31,359 nucleotides of DNA from Bacteroides fragilis. GTDB taxonomy: Bacteria > Bacillota > Clostridia > Lachnospirales > Lachnospiraceae. The notes under the pieces were generated by a model that saw nothing but the letters and a program-made list of their open reading frames with translations, was not told where the DNA came from and did no database searches. Both the position numbers and the translations under genes were made by a program. Numbering within the stretch: the first letter of the stretch is position 1; the number at the start of each line of letters is the position of its first letter. Shown here piece by piece: positions 16,547 to 23,076 of the stretch. The stretch spans positions 1-31,359 of the forward strand of contig JAMPFK010000024.1 in the NCBI GenBank assembly GCA_023664485.1. Direction: 5' to 3'.

Positions 16547-17806
16547 TCAGGACAGACCCTGTCCTGCGGATTTTTCGATTAATTGAATGATCCGGTTCTT
16601 TTCCCGTAGAACCGGTTCTTCTATATTGTCCGTAAACCGGTAATCTTTGATGATAAAACTGCCGTCTTTCATGACGTCGCGCGGTCTGCCGCCGGGGGAA
16701 TAGATAAGATTTTCCAATATAGAGTTTCGATAGGTAATATGCAGGCTGTTCCTATCATAAAACAGGAGATCGGCTTTATTGCCAATTTGAACGCTGCCCG
16801 TATTTATTTTCAGGTATTTTGCCGGATTAATGGTAATCATATCATATAAAGTCTGCGCGTCGAGATGGGAGATGAGCGCAGATATTCTGACGGCGTCTAA
16901 TAAAGATAAAGAGTCCGACGTCGCAGGGCCGTCTGTCGCTATCATAACATTAATATCGTTTTCCAGCAGAATATCTATAGCGCAGGGCCGGTTTCCCAGT
17001 TTCAGATTACTGCTATGGCATACGGCGACAGATGCCCGACGTTTTCTGATCAGATCGATATCTTCCTGTTTCAAATAATTACAATGCACGAGCAATGTAT
17101 TTTCATTGAGCAGTCCGAGGCTGTCTAAAAGCTGAATCGGCGATACTTTATATTTTTGGGTAATAGAGAGGACTTCCGCTTCCGTTTCGCAGATATGTAA
17201 GCTTACTTTTATGTTTTGGTGATCGTTTAAAAAGGCCGCTGCAGCTTTTAAAGCGTCTTCATCTATCCAGTTCAGGGAATGCAGGCCTAAAAAATATTCC
17301 ACATTCCCGTAGGCTTTCAGCGCATAAAAATTTTCTTCAAAGCGGTTCATATAGGCAGACAGTTTTTCAGAACGCATAATGGGATATCCCAGATAGGCGT
17401 TTACCCCAAACCTGGGAACGTTTGGCCAGCCGCGCACTCCCAATACGGTAAGCGTTCCGTTTTGGATCGATTCGCATAGCACGTTATCGATAGAGCTGCT
17501 TCGGATTTCATCCTGCTCTTTCAGAAAAGCGCGATAGAATTTTTCGCCAAGCGCAATATATTCTTCCGTAGAAAGATTGCCTTTATAGCCTCTCAGATAG
17601 TATTCTCCAAAGTGGATATGGGCGTTTAAATAGGCCGGAGTGATCATAGCGTTATCCGCATCGATAATCTGTTCAGCCTGTGTGAAATGGTTTCCCAGTT
17701 TTACGATTTTTCCATCTTTGATTCCGATATTTACCTTCAGGATTTCTCTTTCCCTGTTTTGCGTGACCACAATGCCGTTTTTAATGATCGTATCTAACAA
17801 TTCCAT
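16547..17806 (-). CDS. Amidohydrolase-superfamily deaminase-like enzyme
   Basis: The product is 419 residues with the layout of the MtaD/SsnA-type amidohydrolases, which deaminate adenosine, guanine or related ring systems. Visible metal-site motifs are AHIHFGE (His63 and His65), HICETE (His204), LVHCNYL (His241) and ATDGPATSDSLSLL (Asp292). VCHSSNLKLGNRPC corresponds to the family's SNxKL segment near the substrate. An N-terminal beta-sandwich strand pattern (IIKNGIVVTQ and IGIKDGKIVKLG) and a C-terminal GNKADLLFYD complete the fold. The start has AAGGAACGG just upstream. It is the last gene of a four-gene minus-strand set and follows the radical SAM gene by 44 bases. The substrate is unknown; N-acyl or nucleobase-type substrates both fit. 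Convergent with the membrane-protein gene, with only 62 bases between stops. Confidence 0.85.
   Translation of the reverse strand: MELLDTIIKNGIVVTQNREREILKVNIGIKDGKIVKLGNHFTQAEQIIDADNAMITPAYLNAHIHFGEYYLRGYKGNLSTEEYIALGEKFYRAFLKEQDEIRSSSIDNVLCESIQNGTLTVLGVRGWPNVPRFGVNAYLGYPIMRSEKLSAYMNRFEENFYALKAYGNVEYFLGLHSLNWIDEDALKAAAAFLNDHQNIKVSLHICETEAEVLSITQKYKVSPIQLLDSLGLLNENTLLVHCNYLKQEDIDLIRKRRASVAVCHSSNLKLGNRPCAIDILLENDINVMIATDGPATSDSLSLLDAVRISALISHLDAQTLYDMITINPAKYLKINTGSVQIGNKADLLFYDRNSLHITYRNSILENLIYSPGGRPRDVMKDGSFIIKDYRFTDNIEEPVLREKNRIIQLIEKSAGQGLS
16548..16575 (+). terminator. Terminator after the membrane-protein pair, inside the 3' end of the convergent amidohydrolase
   Basis: CAGGACAG (16548-16555) pairs perfectly with CTGTCCTG (16559-16566) over a 3-base loop and is followed by GCGGATTTTT on the plus strand. 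The stem overlaps the last codons and stop of the minus-strand amidohydrolase, so one sequence serves as coding sequence and terminator. The minus strand lacks a T-run here. Confidence 0.6.
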
Positions 17807-17850
17807 TTACCGTTCCTTATGAAAAGTCTTCCGCATCCCGGATAGCTGAA

Positions 17851-18930
17851 TTATATGGGACGAAAGAACATTGTCGGCAGATATCCGTCATGTACAGAAT
17901 GAAAATCTGTTTTGCGTATCGGAATGACCGCGTCATTTTTTGCTTTGAATGACTGCGGACAGTATGGGTCTTTATGGTTCAGATCTCCGTACCACAGGTA
18001 TCTTCTGTCATAAACGCCGCCGGCGCAGGTTTCTCTGTATACGCATTCCCTGCAGTCTTCCGGTATCTTTTCGGAAATGATATGCTCCAGCGATTTTTCG
18101 TTTTCCAATTTGGAAAGGACATTCTTTTCCTGTATATTCCCAACGATATATTTTGCATCGATTAAATAAGTGCTCGGCGTGATGCTGCCGTCCGCCAGTA
18201 TGCGTATGCTTTTGTCCCCGGATGGATCGCCGATTGTTTTGCCTGTAAGTATCGTGGAGAACAGGGCGTCATTCAGGGAAAGGATCTGATAATGTTCAGA
18301 TATATACTTAATGATATCGATAATTGTATTATAATCCGCGATAAATCGTTCAGATATTTCATCGATGCCTTCCGTTGGCCGGTACATATTCATGCGCAGG
18401 ATAGCGTTATACTTTTTCGCAATGGCAAAAAGGCCGTCGATATTATCTCTGTTCAGATTTTTCCTGCTTCCGAGGAAAACGATGGTGGCGGGTTTATGGT
18501 ACTGCCGGCACAATTCCAATGTGTTCATCGCCCATTCATACGCTTTGGGCTGTCCACGAAATTCCGTGTGTTTTTCCCGATCGCAATAATCCAGAGATAC
18601 ATCGATTTCATCGATCGCATTGATAAATGCGTTTTTGCAGAAGCCATCCGCTACCGCTTCCGAAAGGTAGCCGTTTGTCGTTAATGCCTGACGGATATCG
18701 GGATAGTTTTTTCTGATGTAATCGACTAAGCGGAACCAATGCGGATTCAGCGTATTTTCTCCGGTACCGTAATTGATCGTATTGATCCACGCGTGGTTCT
18801 CATCGATAAAATGAATCCAGTCTTCGTATCCTAAATCATGGCTGTCTTTTCTTTTATGCCTGCTGTAACAGAACTGGCAATTCATATTGCAGGCCGATAC
18901 GGTTCCCCAGCCTATATTCCATTTGTTCAT
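17851..18930 (-). CDS. Radical SAM protein with SPASM-like C-terminal cysteine cluster
   Basis: The product is 359 residues. The N-terminal CX3CX2C motif (CNMNCQFC, Cys14, Cys18, Cys21) binds the [4Fe-4S] cluster that cleaves S-adenosylmethionine. INYGTGENTLNP at residues 52-63 is a GGE-like motif that contacts the SAM amino group. ALTTNGYLSE and EIDVSLDYCD are the usual later strands. The C-terminus has a cysteine set, DCRECVYRETCAGGVYDRR and DPYCPQ, like the auxiliary cluster domain of SPASM/twitch proteins. The N-terminal WNIGWGTVSAC leader is distinctive. AGGAG lies upstream of the ATG. No short peptide gene of the kind modified by RiPP enzymes was found beside it. With a nucleotidyltransferase, a pyrophosphatase and an amidohydrolase as neighbours, a small-molecule or nucleotide substrate seems more likely than a peptide. 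The exact reaction cannot be told. Confidence 0.88.
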   Translation of the reverse strand: MNKWNIGWGTVSACNMNCQFCYSRHKRKDSHDLGYEDWIHFIDENHAWINTINYGTGENTLNPHWFRLVDYIRKNYPDIRQALTTNGYLSEAVADGFCKNAFINAIDEIDVSLDYCDREKHTEFRGQPKAYEWAMNTLELCRQYHKPATIVFLGSRKNLNRDNIDGLFAIAKKYNAILRMNMYRPTEGIDEISERFIADYNTIIDIIKYISEHYQILSLNDALFSTILTGKTIGDPSGDKSIRILADGSITPSTYLIDAKYIVGNIQEKNVLSKLENEKSLEHIISEKIPEDCRECVYRETCAGGVYDRRYLWYGDLNHKDPYCPQSFKAKNDAVIPIRKTDFHSVHDGYLPTMFFRPI

Positions 18931-19013
18931 GATAATTCTCCTGACTTTCTTATGTATTTGTTTTCTTTATTATACAGTAAATTTCTGTAATCGTCTGTTC
19001 CTCACGACGATTT

Positions 19014-19784
19014 TTATAACAGAGATTGTATCCGGTATAATCTTTTTCCGATATTTTCCGGATCTTCCTGATTAATGGATTGAAATAATTCTATGCCCTG
19101 CCGGGATAGTTCGCTGTCATTTTCAAAGGATCTCAGATCGCTTTCGAGATATTTCAGAGTCCCATAAAACATGTGGTTTCCGGCGTAACAGTATAGGGCA
19201 AGATCATTAAAGATCTGCGAAACAATGATTCCGGAAAACAAAGCCGAATCGTCTTTTTCATGATAATAATTTATGGAATTCAGGATACGTTTCCTCAGTA
19301 AATCCTGAATTGCCGTTACGGGCATCGTATGTTGTTTCAGCATAGATTCCAATTCTTTTTTCAGACGAACGTCTCCCAGAAGATGATGCGTATCGGTTAT
19401 CCATTTACGGTATACCGTCGGTAGGTTCATTGACAGAGCAAACAGATTGATATCCGTATAGATTTCGACTTCATCGGCTCTGCCTATATAGCGCTTTAAA
19501 TCCTGACAGGATACGATATGGAAGGAGAGTTCTTCTCCGTTTTCCGTGATTTTCAGGGAATACATATTCCAAACGTCAATATATCGTTTCCGGATTTTAT
19601 CGTTATTTCCGAATTTTGACAGAAGGCCGGTAAAATAGCAGTCCAGATCGTCACAGGTATAAATGATGATATCGATATCCCTTGCCGAGGGATTGTTTAC
19701 AGAACTGCCGCACTGTAAGATCTGCACGCCGGGATCCTCTAACTGCCAGTTCTCTAAGGTTTTTATGAGCATAGCACTGTTCAT
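19014..19784 (-). CDS. Minimal nucleotidyltransferase-like protein
   Basis: From the ATG at 19784 the product is 256 residues (MNSAMLIKTLENWQ...). GGAGGAGG lies just upstream, whereas a longer in-frame version would overlap the pyrophosphatase gene and has no such site. The nucleotidyltransferase signature is VQILQCGSSVNNPSARDIDI, that is GS followed by a DxD pair in which the aspartates bind magnesium; further residues are IIIYT. Residues after about 150 are helical, with YRKWITDTHHLLGDVRLKK and DLLRKRILNSINYYHEKDD, similar to the helical half of nucleotidyltransferases of the kanamycin/MNT type. Such enzymes move NMP from NTP to an acceptor and release pyrophosphate. The acceptor is unknown. 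The gene begins 26 bases after the pyrophosphatase gene, consistent with coupled use. Confidence 0.75.
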   Translation of the reverse strand: MNSAMLIKTLENWQLEDPGVQILQCGSSVNNPSARDIDIIIYTCDDLDCYFTGLLSKFGNNDKIRKRYIDVWNMYSLKITENGEELSFHIVSCQDLKRYIGRADEVEIYTDINLFALSMNLPTVYRKWITDTHHLLGDVRLKKELESMLKQHTMPVTAIQDLLRKRILNSINYYHEKDDSALFSGIIVSQIFNDLALYCYAGNHMFYGTLKYLESDLRSFENDSELSRQGIELFQSINQEDPENIGKRLYRIQSLL

Positions 19785-19809
19785 AGATTCTGATTTCCTC
19801 CTCCGTTGC

Positions 19810-20292
19810 TTATCGGGTTTTCCGGTGTTGTCCGGTATTTTTATAGTTAACGACATTGGAAATTGCCATTTTGGCTTCACAAAAGCCTGCATATATGGCT
19901 TTTGTGAAAGACAGAATGCGCAATTTGTTATGTCGTTTACTATATCTGATATTTAAAATACCTTTCATTCCGTCGGTACGGTTGTGGTCTTTATAAATTA
20001 GCTGAATCTCCTCCGGGGTACAGGCATATAAGATTTTGATCTCGGAATCACTTTTTATATAGTCCACCGAACTGATAATGGCTGTGATCTGCCTGTTCCC
20101 ACTGGTTCCGATCCATACGTCGATACCTTCCCCGTCCGGGGAAGAGGTTCCTTCCAGATATCCATAATCCAGAGGGTAAATGTATTCGGGATATCTGGGG
20201 TGCGGCGTATTCCTGGGCCTGTCCACGATGATTTTATGTGTTTCCAGCATTTTATCTAACATATTCCAAAAATCAATTATGTAATTATCCAT
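19810..20292 (-). CDS. Inorganic pyrophosphatase-like protein with C-terminal extension
   Basis: The first part matches the small clostridial inorganic pyrophosphatase-like family: IIVDRPRNTPHPRYPEYIYP followed by LDYGYLEGTSSPDGEGIDVW, the counterpart of the PLDYGY and DGDPLDV active-site segments. Only some of the usual metal-binding aspartates are kept in the motif (DGEGID). The family normally ends near MKGIL; here a basic tail of about 40 residues follows (IRYSKRHNKLRILSFTKAIY and onwards), probably a read-through or local extension. I chose the ATG at 20292, where MDNYIIDFWNMLDKML begins, with CAGGAG about 13 bases upstream; a longer form from 20340 lacks a ribosome-binding site. As first gene of the cassette it likely hydrolyses the pyrophosphate made by the nucleotidyltransferase or acts on a related phosphoanhydride. 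Confidence 0.78.
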   Translation of the reverse strand: MDNYIIDFWNMLDKMLETHKIIVDRPRNTPHPRYPEYIYPLDYGYLEGTSSPDGEGIDVWIGTSGNRQITAIISSVDYIKSDSEIKILYACTPEEIQLIYKDHNRTDGMKGILNIRYSKRHNKLRILSFTKAIYAGFCEAKMAISNVVNYKNTGQHRKTR

Positions 20293-20717
20293 ATCGTATG
20301 TCTTTGCTCCTGATTTAGGCGTCCTTTCTCCGTGAGGCATTCTAAACTCAATCTAATTTTACAACATTTGGAGGAATAATGGTAAAAATAGTAAAAAAAA
20401 ACAAAAAAAAGGAAAAATTAGATAATCCCCAATTATCTTCCTTTCATTTTTTTAATGTGTATCTGTCTTGAAACCGGCTGTCCGTCATTTGGAGAAGAGG
20501 AATGAATCATATGACAAAAAGCTCTTCTTTTTGGCAAAATTGGTGCATTTTCAAGAAAAAATAGCAAAAACAGAATGCCATGGTAATGGTACAATAGAAG
20601 AAAACAGGAACCGGCAATTTGAGTCAGAGCCGGGGATATGCCATGAGCGCAGCCGGGAATCTGAAATTCCCGGCGAGATGTCACCGCAGTAAACTGCTCT
20701 GATATGGAGGGATTAGT
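20293..20717. promoter_or_regulatory. Divergent intergenic region with structured leader for the rightward genes
   Basis: This 425-base region lies between the leftward cassette and the rightward membrane-protein genes. Its left half is A/T-rich, with runs of A on the plus strand near 20391-20409 and no clear promoter for the leftward genes. On the plus strand TGGTACAAT (20587-20595) is an extended -10 element. The predicted leader (about 20602-20717) can fold into three hairpins: CCGGC/GCCGG near 20610-20635; GCCGGGAAT/ATTCCCGGC at 20652-20674, a perfect 9-bp stem with a CTGAA loop; and GCAGT/ACTGC near 20686-20697. It matches no riboswitch class I can name. No coding sequence is seen. Confidence 0.45.
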
Positions 20718-21296
20718 ATGGACGAGAAGAAAAGAATGACCGGTATGATGATTCATGGATTTGCGGCAGCGCATGCGGTGACCGCGGCCTTGCTGGCACA
20801 GACGTTTGTGGGAGACGAAGCCGCGCTTACGGCGTTAACGGTCGCAATGATCGTCGCGGTAGCCAGGCTGAACGGCGCGGATTGGGATTCGGGGATGGCG
20901 TTGGCGTTCCTGGGAGTTTTTATCGGCGGTTATCTCGGCGTAAGAGGCGCTACATTTCTGGTAAAATGGATTCCAGGCGTTGGAAATGCCGCCAATGCCG
21001 CGGTGACCTTTGCGACGACAGAAGTTTTGGGCTGGGCGACTTATCTGTTCATCAAGAAAGGCAAAGGGGATCCGAAAGCGATGACGCAGGCGGAAAAGGA
21101 CAGTCTGTGGGCGGAAGCAAAAAATATGCGCGAGAAAGAGGAAGCGGAAAGCAAGCGGCTTTATGAGTCGATGTCGGAAGCGGACAAGAAGGAATATAAA
21201 GATATCATGAATCAGTTAAAGGAAAAAAATCTGCCGGAAAGCACGAGGAACTATTTGCTGAACCGGTTAGAGACGATATCAGGCAGATACATGTAA
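20718..21296 (+). CDS. Small membrane protein, DUF697-like, with charged helical tail
   Basis: The product is 192 residues. The first 110 residues are hydrophobic and glycine/alanine-rich. The segment WIPGVGNAANAAVTFATTEV, followed by LGWATYLFI, resembles the DUF697 domain seen in membrane-associated GTPases and their relatives (an IPGxGxxxNA pattern). The C-terminal 75 residues are charged and helical (AEAKNMREKEEAESKRLYES). No GTPase motif is present, so this would be the membrane module alone. The ATG follows TATGGAGGGATTAGT, a good ribosome-binding site. The next gene starts 35 bases after its stop, so they are probably one operon. Function unknown; association with a small envelope-stress or ion-handling system is possible but not shown. 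Confidence 0.75.
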   Translation: MDEKKRMTGMMIHGFAAAHAVTAALLAQTFVGDEAALTALTVAMIVAVARLNGADWDSGMALAFLGVFIGGYLGVRGATFLVKWIPGVGNAANAAVTFATTEVLGWATYLFIKKGKGDPKAMTQAEKDSLWAEAKNMREKEEAESKRLYESMSEADKKEYKDIMNQLKEKNLPESTRNYLLNRLETISGRYM

Positions 21297-21331
21297 TACC
21301 GGACTCGTTGAGGAGGAGAGGAGATGGCCTG

Positions 21332-21763
21332 ATGGCGCAGGGATTGTTAAATGCTTTTGTGGATTGGCTGATAAAATGCATCATGTATTTTGTCCCGATT
21401 TTATTGATGTTAGCAAGGTATAACTCTTTTTTGCTTCATTATAAAAAACCGATGGTGGATATCATTGTCGATGGACAATTTTGCATCATACCGTTTTGCC
21501 TTGCGCTGGAATCGATGCTGAGCTTTCTGCGGAACTGGCAGGAAATCGGCGGGAATGTCAGGACGCTGGGGGTATTTTTCTTTATCTGCCTGTTTATTAT
21601 AGCGATTGTACTGTTATTGATCTATTGGGATCTTTCTTATGTGAATGTACAGAAAGAAGGCCTGATGACATCGAAGGATAAAATGACCATGAAAAATATT
21701 ATTGTCTTTACATTGGCGGCGGTGCTCATTTTATCCTTTTGTATCGAAGTGGTTATCTGTTAA
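21332..21763 (+). CDS. Small hypothetical membrane protein
   Basis: From the ATG at 21332 the product is 143 residues (MAQGLLNAFVDWLIKC...), with GAGGAG repeats just upstream. An upstream TTG in frame is unlikely to be used. Membrane segments are visible near residues 12-30 (CIMYFVPILLMLA), 50-65 (FCIIPFCLALESML), 78-103 (LGVFFFICLFIIAIVLLLIYW) and at the C-terminus (IIVFTLAAVLILSFCIEVVI). There are no catalytic motifs. It probably works with the DUF697-like protein encoded 35 bases upstream. I do not recognise the family. Confidence 0.7.
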   Translation: MAQGLLNAFVDWLIKCIMYFVPILLMLARYNSFLLHYKKPMVDIIVDGQFCIIPFCLALESMLSFLRNWQEIGGNVRTLGVFFFICLFIIAIVLLLIYWDLSYVNVQKEGLMTSKDKMTMKNIIVFTLAAVLILSFCIEVVIC

Positions 21764-21781
21764 TATCTGACAACATAGAAT

Positions 21782-21831
21782 GGGGGAATGGAGAACGCTC
21801 TGTACTGGCGGTATTCCATTCCTCCATTTTT
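21782..21831 (+). terminator. Rho-independent terminator
   Basis: GGGGGAATGG (21782-21791) pairs with CCATTCCTCC (21816-21825) through one G-T wobble, followed by ATTTTT. It ends the two-gene membrane-protein operon 18 bases after the stop. Confidence 0.75.
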
Positions 21832-21850
21832 ATGTCCCCTGCGGACTTCC

Positions 21851-21878
21851 TTGAAAATGCGAAAGAATCTGATATAAT
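21851..21878 (+). promoter_or_regulatory. Strong promoter for the AAA ATPase gene
   Basis: TTGAAA (21851-21856) and TATAAT (21873-21878) are 16 bases apart, and TGA immediately precedes the -10, making it an extended -10 as well. The start of transcription would be near 21885, leaving a leader of about 120 bases. Confidence 0.75.
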
Positions 21879-21893
21879 GAGCGTTAGCGAGAA

Positions 21894-21952
21894 GAATGAG
21901 TTTACTCATTCGGCGAGCGGCGAATGACGATCATGAATCACAGATTCATGAT
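21894..21952 (+). repeat. Two adjacent hairpins in the leader of the AAA ATPase gene
   Basis: GAATGAG-TTTA-CTCATTC (21894-21911) and ATCATGAATC-ACA-GATTCATGAT (21930-21952) are perfect inverted repeats of 7 and 10 bp. The second runs into TATAATAAAAAAAGG, which gives a second -10-like hexamer (21952-21957). The GAGCG-TTAGCGAG and hairpin arrangement looks like a small dispersed intergenic palindrome of clostridial genomes, but only one copy is in this window. Confidence 0.6.
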
Positions 21953-22007
21953 ATAATAAAAAAAGGAACAAAATCTTCGGCGGCATGCCGACAGAAGGAG
22001 TAACGCA

Positions 22008-22883
22008 ATGATTTATCTATCTCATTTTCAATTTCCGGGCAGAGAAACAGAATATAATTTTACCATGAACCAGAAAAGGACATGTTATGATACCTTCTAT
22101 CCTTTTCTGGTGCTATCGGAGCATTGTCTGGAAATGCTGGATTTTGAGCCGGTGACGATTTTATACGGCGGCAACGGTTCCGGCAAAACGACGGCGCTGA
22201 ATGTTATCGCGGAGAAACTGGGGCTGGAACGGGATACCCTGTATAACCGTTCTGATTTTTTTGAAGAGTATACGAGGCTGTGCAGTTATCAGGGAAGCGG
22301 CGGGAATAAGCGGCCGCCCCGTATGCCGCAGGGCAGCAGGATCATTACGAGCGACGATGTTTTCGATTTTATGCTGAATCTGCGGAGCATTAACGCCGGA
22401 ATTGACCGGAAGCGGGAGGAGCTGTTTGAAGATTATCTGGAGAATAAATATTCGCAGTTCACGATGCGCTCGATGGAGGATTACGAACAGTTAAAAAAGG
22501 TATGTCTTGCGCGGAGCAGTACGCAGTCGGGATATGTCCGCAGGAATCTCATGAACAATGTGCGCGAGCACTCCAACGGCGAGAGCGCTTTTCTTTATTT
22601 TACGGATAAGATTAAAGAAAACAGCCTTTATCTGCTGGACGAGCCGGAGAACAGCCTGTCTCCGGCCAAACAGCAGGAGCTGGTGAAATTTCTGGAGGAT
22701 TCGGCGCGGTTCTTCGGCTGTCAGTTCATTATCGCCACGCATTCGCCTTTTCTGCTTTCCATGCGCGGCGCCAAAATATACGATATGGACGAAGCGGTGG
22801 CAGACGTAAAACGCTGGAGCGAGCTTGAAAATGTCCGGGCATATTATGAATTTTTCAAAGAACATGAAGAGGAGTTTGCGTAA
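22008..22883 (+). CDS. ABC-type AAA ATPase, cytoplasmic, function unknown
   Basis: The product is 291 residues. Walker A is VTILYGGNGSGKTTALNV (GNGSGKTT at residues 54-62). An ABC-like signature region is HSNGESAFLYF, Walker B is LYLLDEPENSLSP (Asp211, Glu212), and the switch region is FIIATHSPFLLS with the H-loop histidine. The layout is that of single-domain RecF/SMC-like ATPases annotated as AAA_21-type proteins, some of which are predicted nuclease partners or regulators. No nuclease or TOPRIM domain is present, and no partner gene is adjacent. The ATG has AGAAGGAG just upstream. The gene is preceded by its own promoter and followed by a terminator, so it is expressed alone. It is a common housekeeping-type protein in Clostridia; a defence role is possible but not supported by context. 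Confidence 0.82.
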   Translation: MIYLSHFQFPGRETEYNFTMNQKRTCYDTFYPFLVLSEHCLEMLDFEPVTILYGGNGSGKTTALNVIAEKLGLERDTLYNRSDFFEEYTRLCSYQGSGGNKRPPRMPQGSRIITSDDVFDFMLNLRSINAGIDRKREELFEDYLENKYSQFTMRSMEDYEQLKKVCLARSSTQSGYVRRNLMNNVREHSNGESAFLYFTDKIKENSLYLLDEPENSLSPAKQQELVKFLEDSARFFGCQFIIATHSPFLLSMRGAKIYDMDEAVADVKRWSELENVRAYYEFFKEHEEEFA

Positions 22884-22896
22884 GACTCTTCTTTTT
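22866..22896 (+). terminator. Short terminator overlapping the stop codon of the AAA ATPase gene
   Basis: GAAGAG (22866-22871) and CTCTTC (22886-22891) can pair around the stop codon and are followed by TTTTT. The stem is short, so efficiency may be moderate. Confidence 0.5.
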
Positions 22897-23076
22897 ATGT
22901 AAGTTGGAAAAATTTACACCAAATTTGGCGGAAATCAGGTATGATGGAGCAAATCACAGCGCTAAGTCTGCATCATAACTGAAAATTGATTTCCGTGGCA
23001 TACGAAAATAAAGGTATCATTTTCCGACGGGATATGTTATGCTGGACAGAAAGAAAACAATCTGAAAAGGCAGCTT

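Noticed and set aside
17851..18930. Radical SAM protein as a viperin homologue
   Set aside because: The cysteine motif alone is shared. The viperin-type motif after it is not present, and the C-terminus has an auxiliary cysteine set that viperins lack.
20433..20774. Minus- and plus-strand small open frames in the divergent intergenic region
   Set aside because: They cross the predicted promoter and hairpins, overlap the start of the DUF697-like gene and show no recognisable protein pattern.
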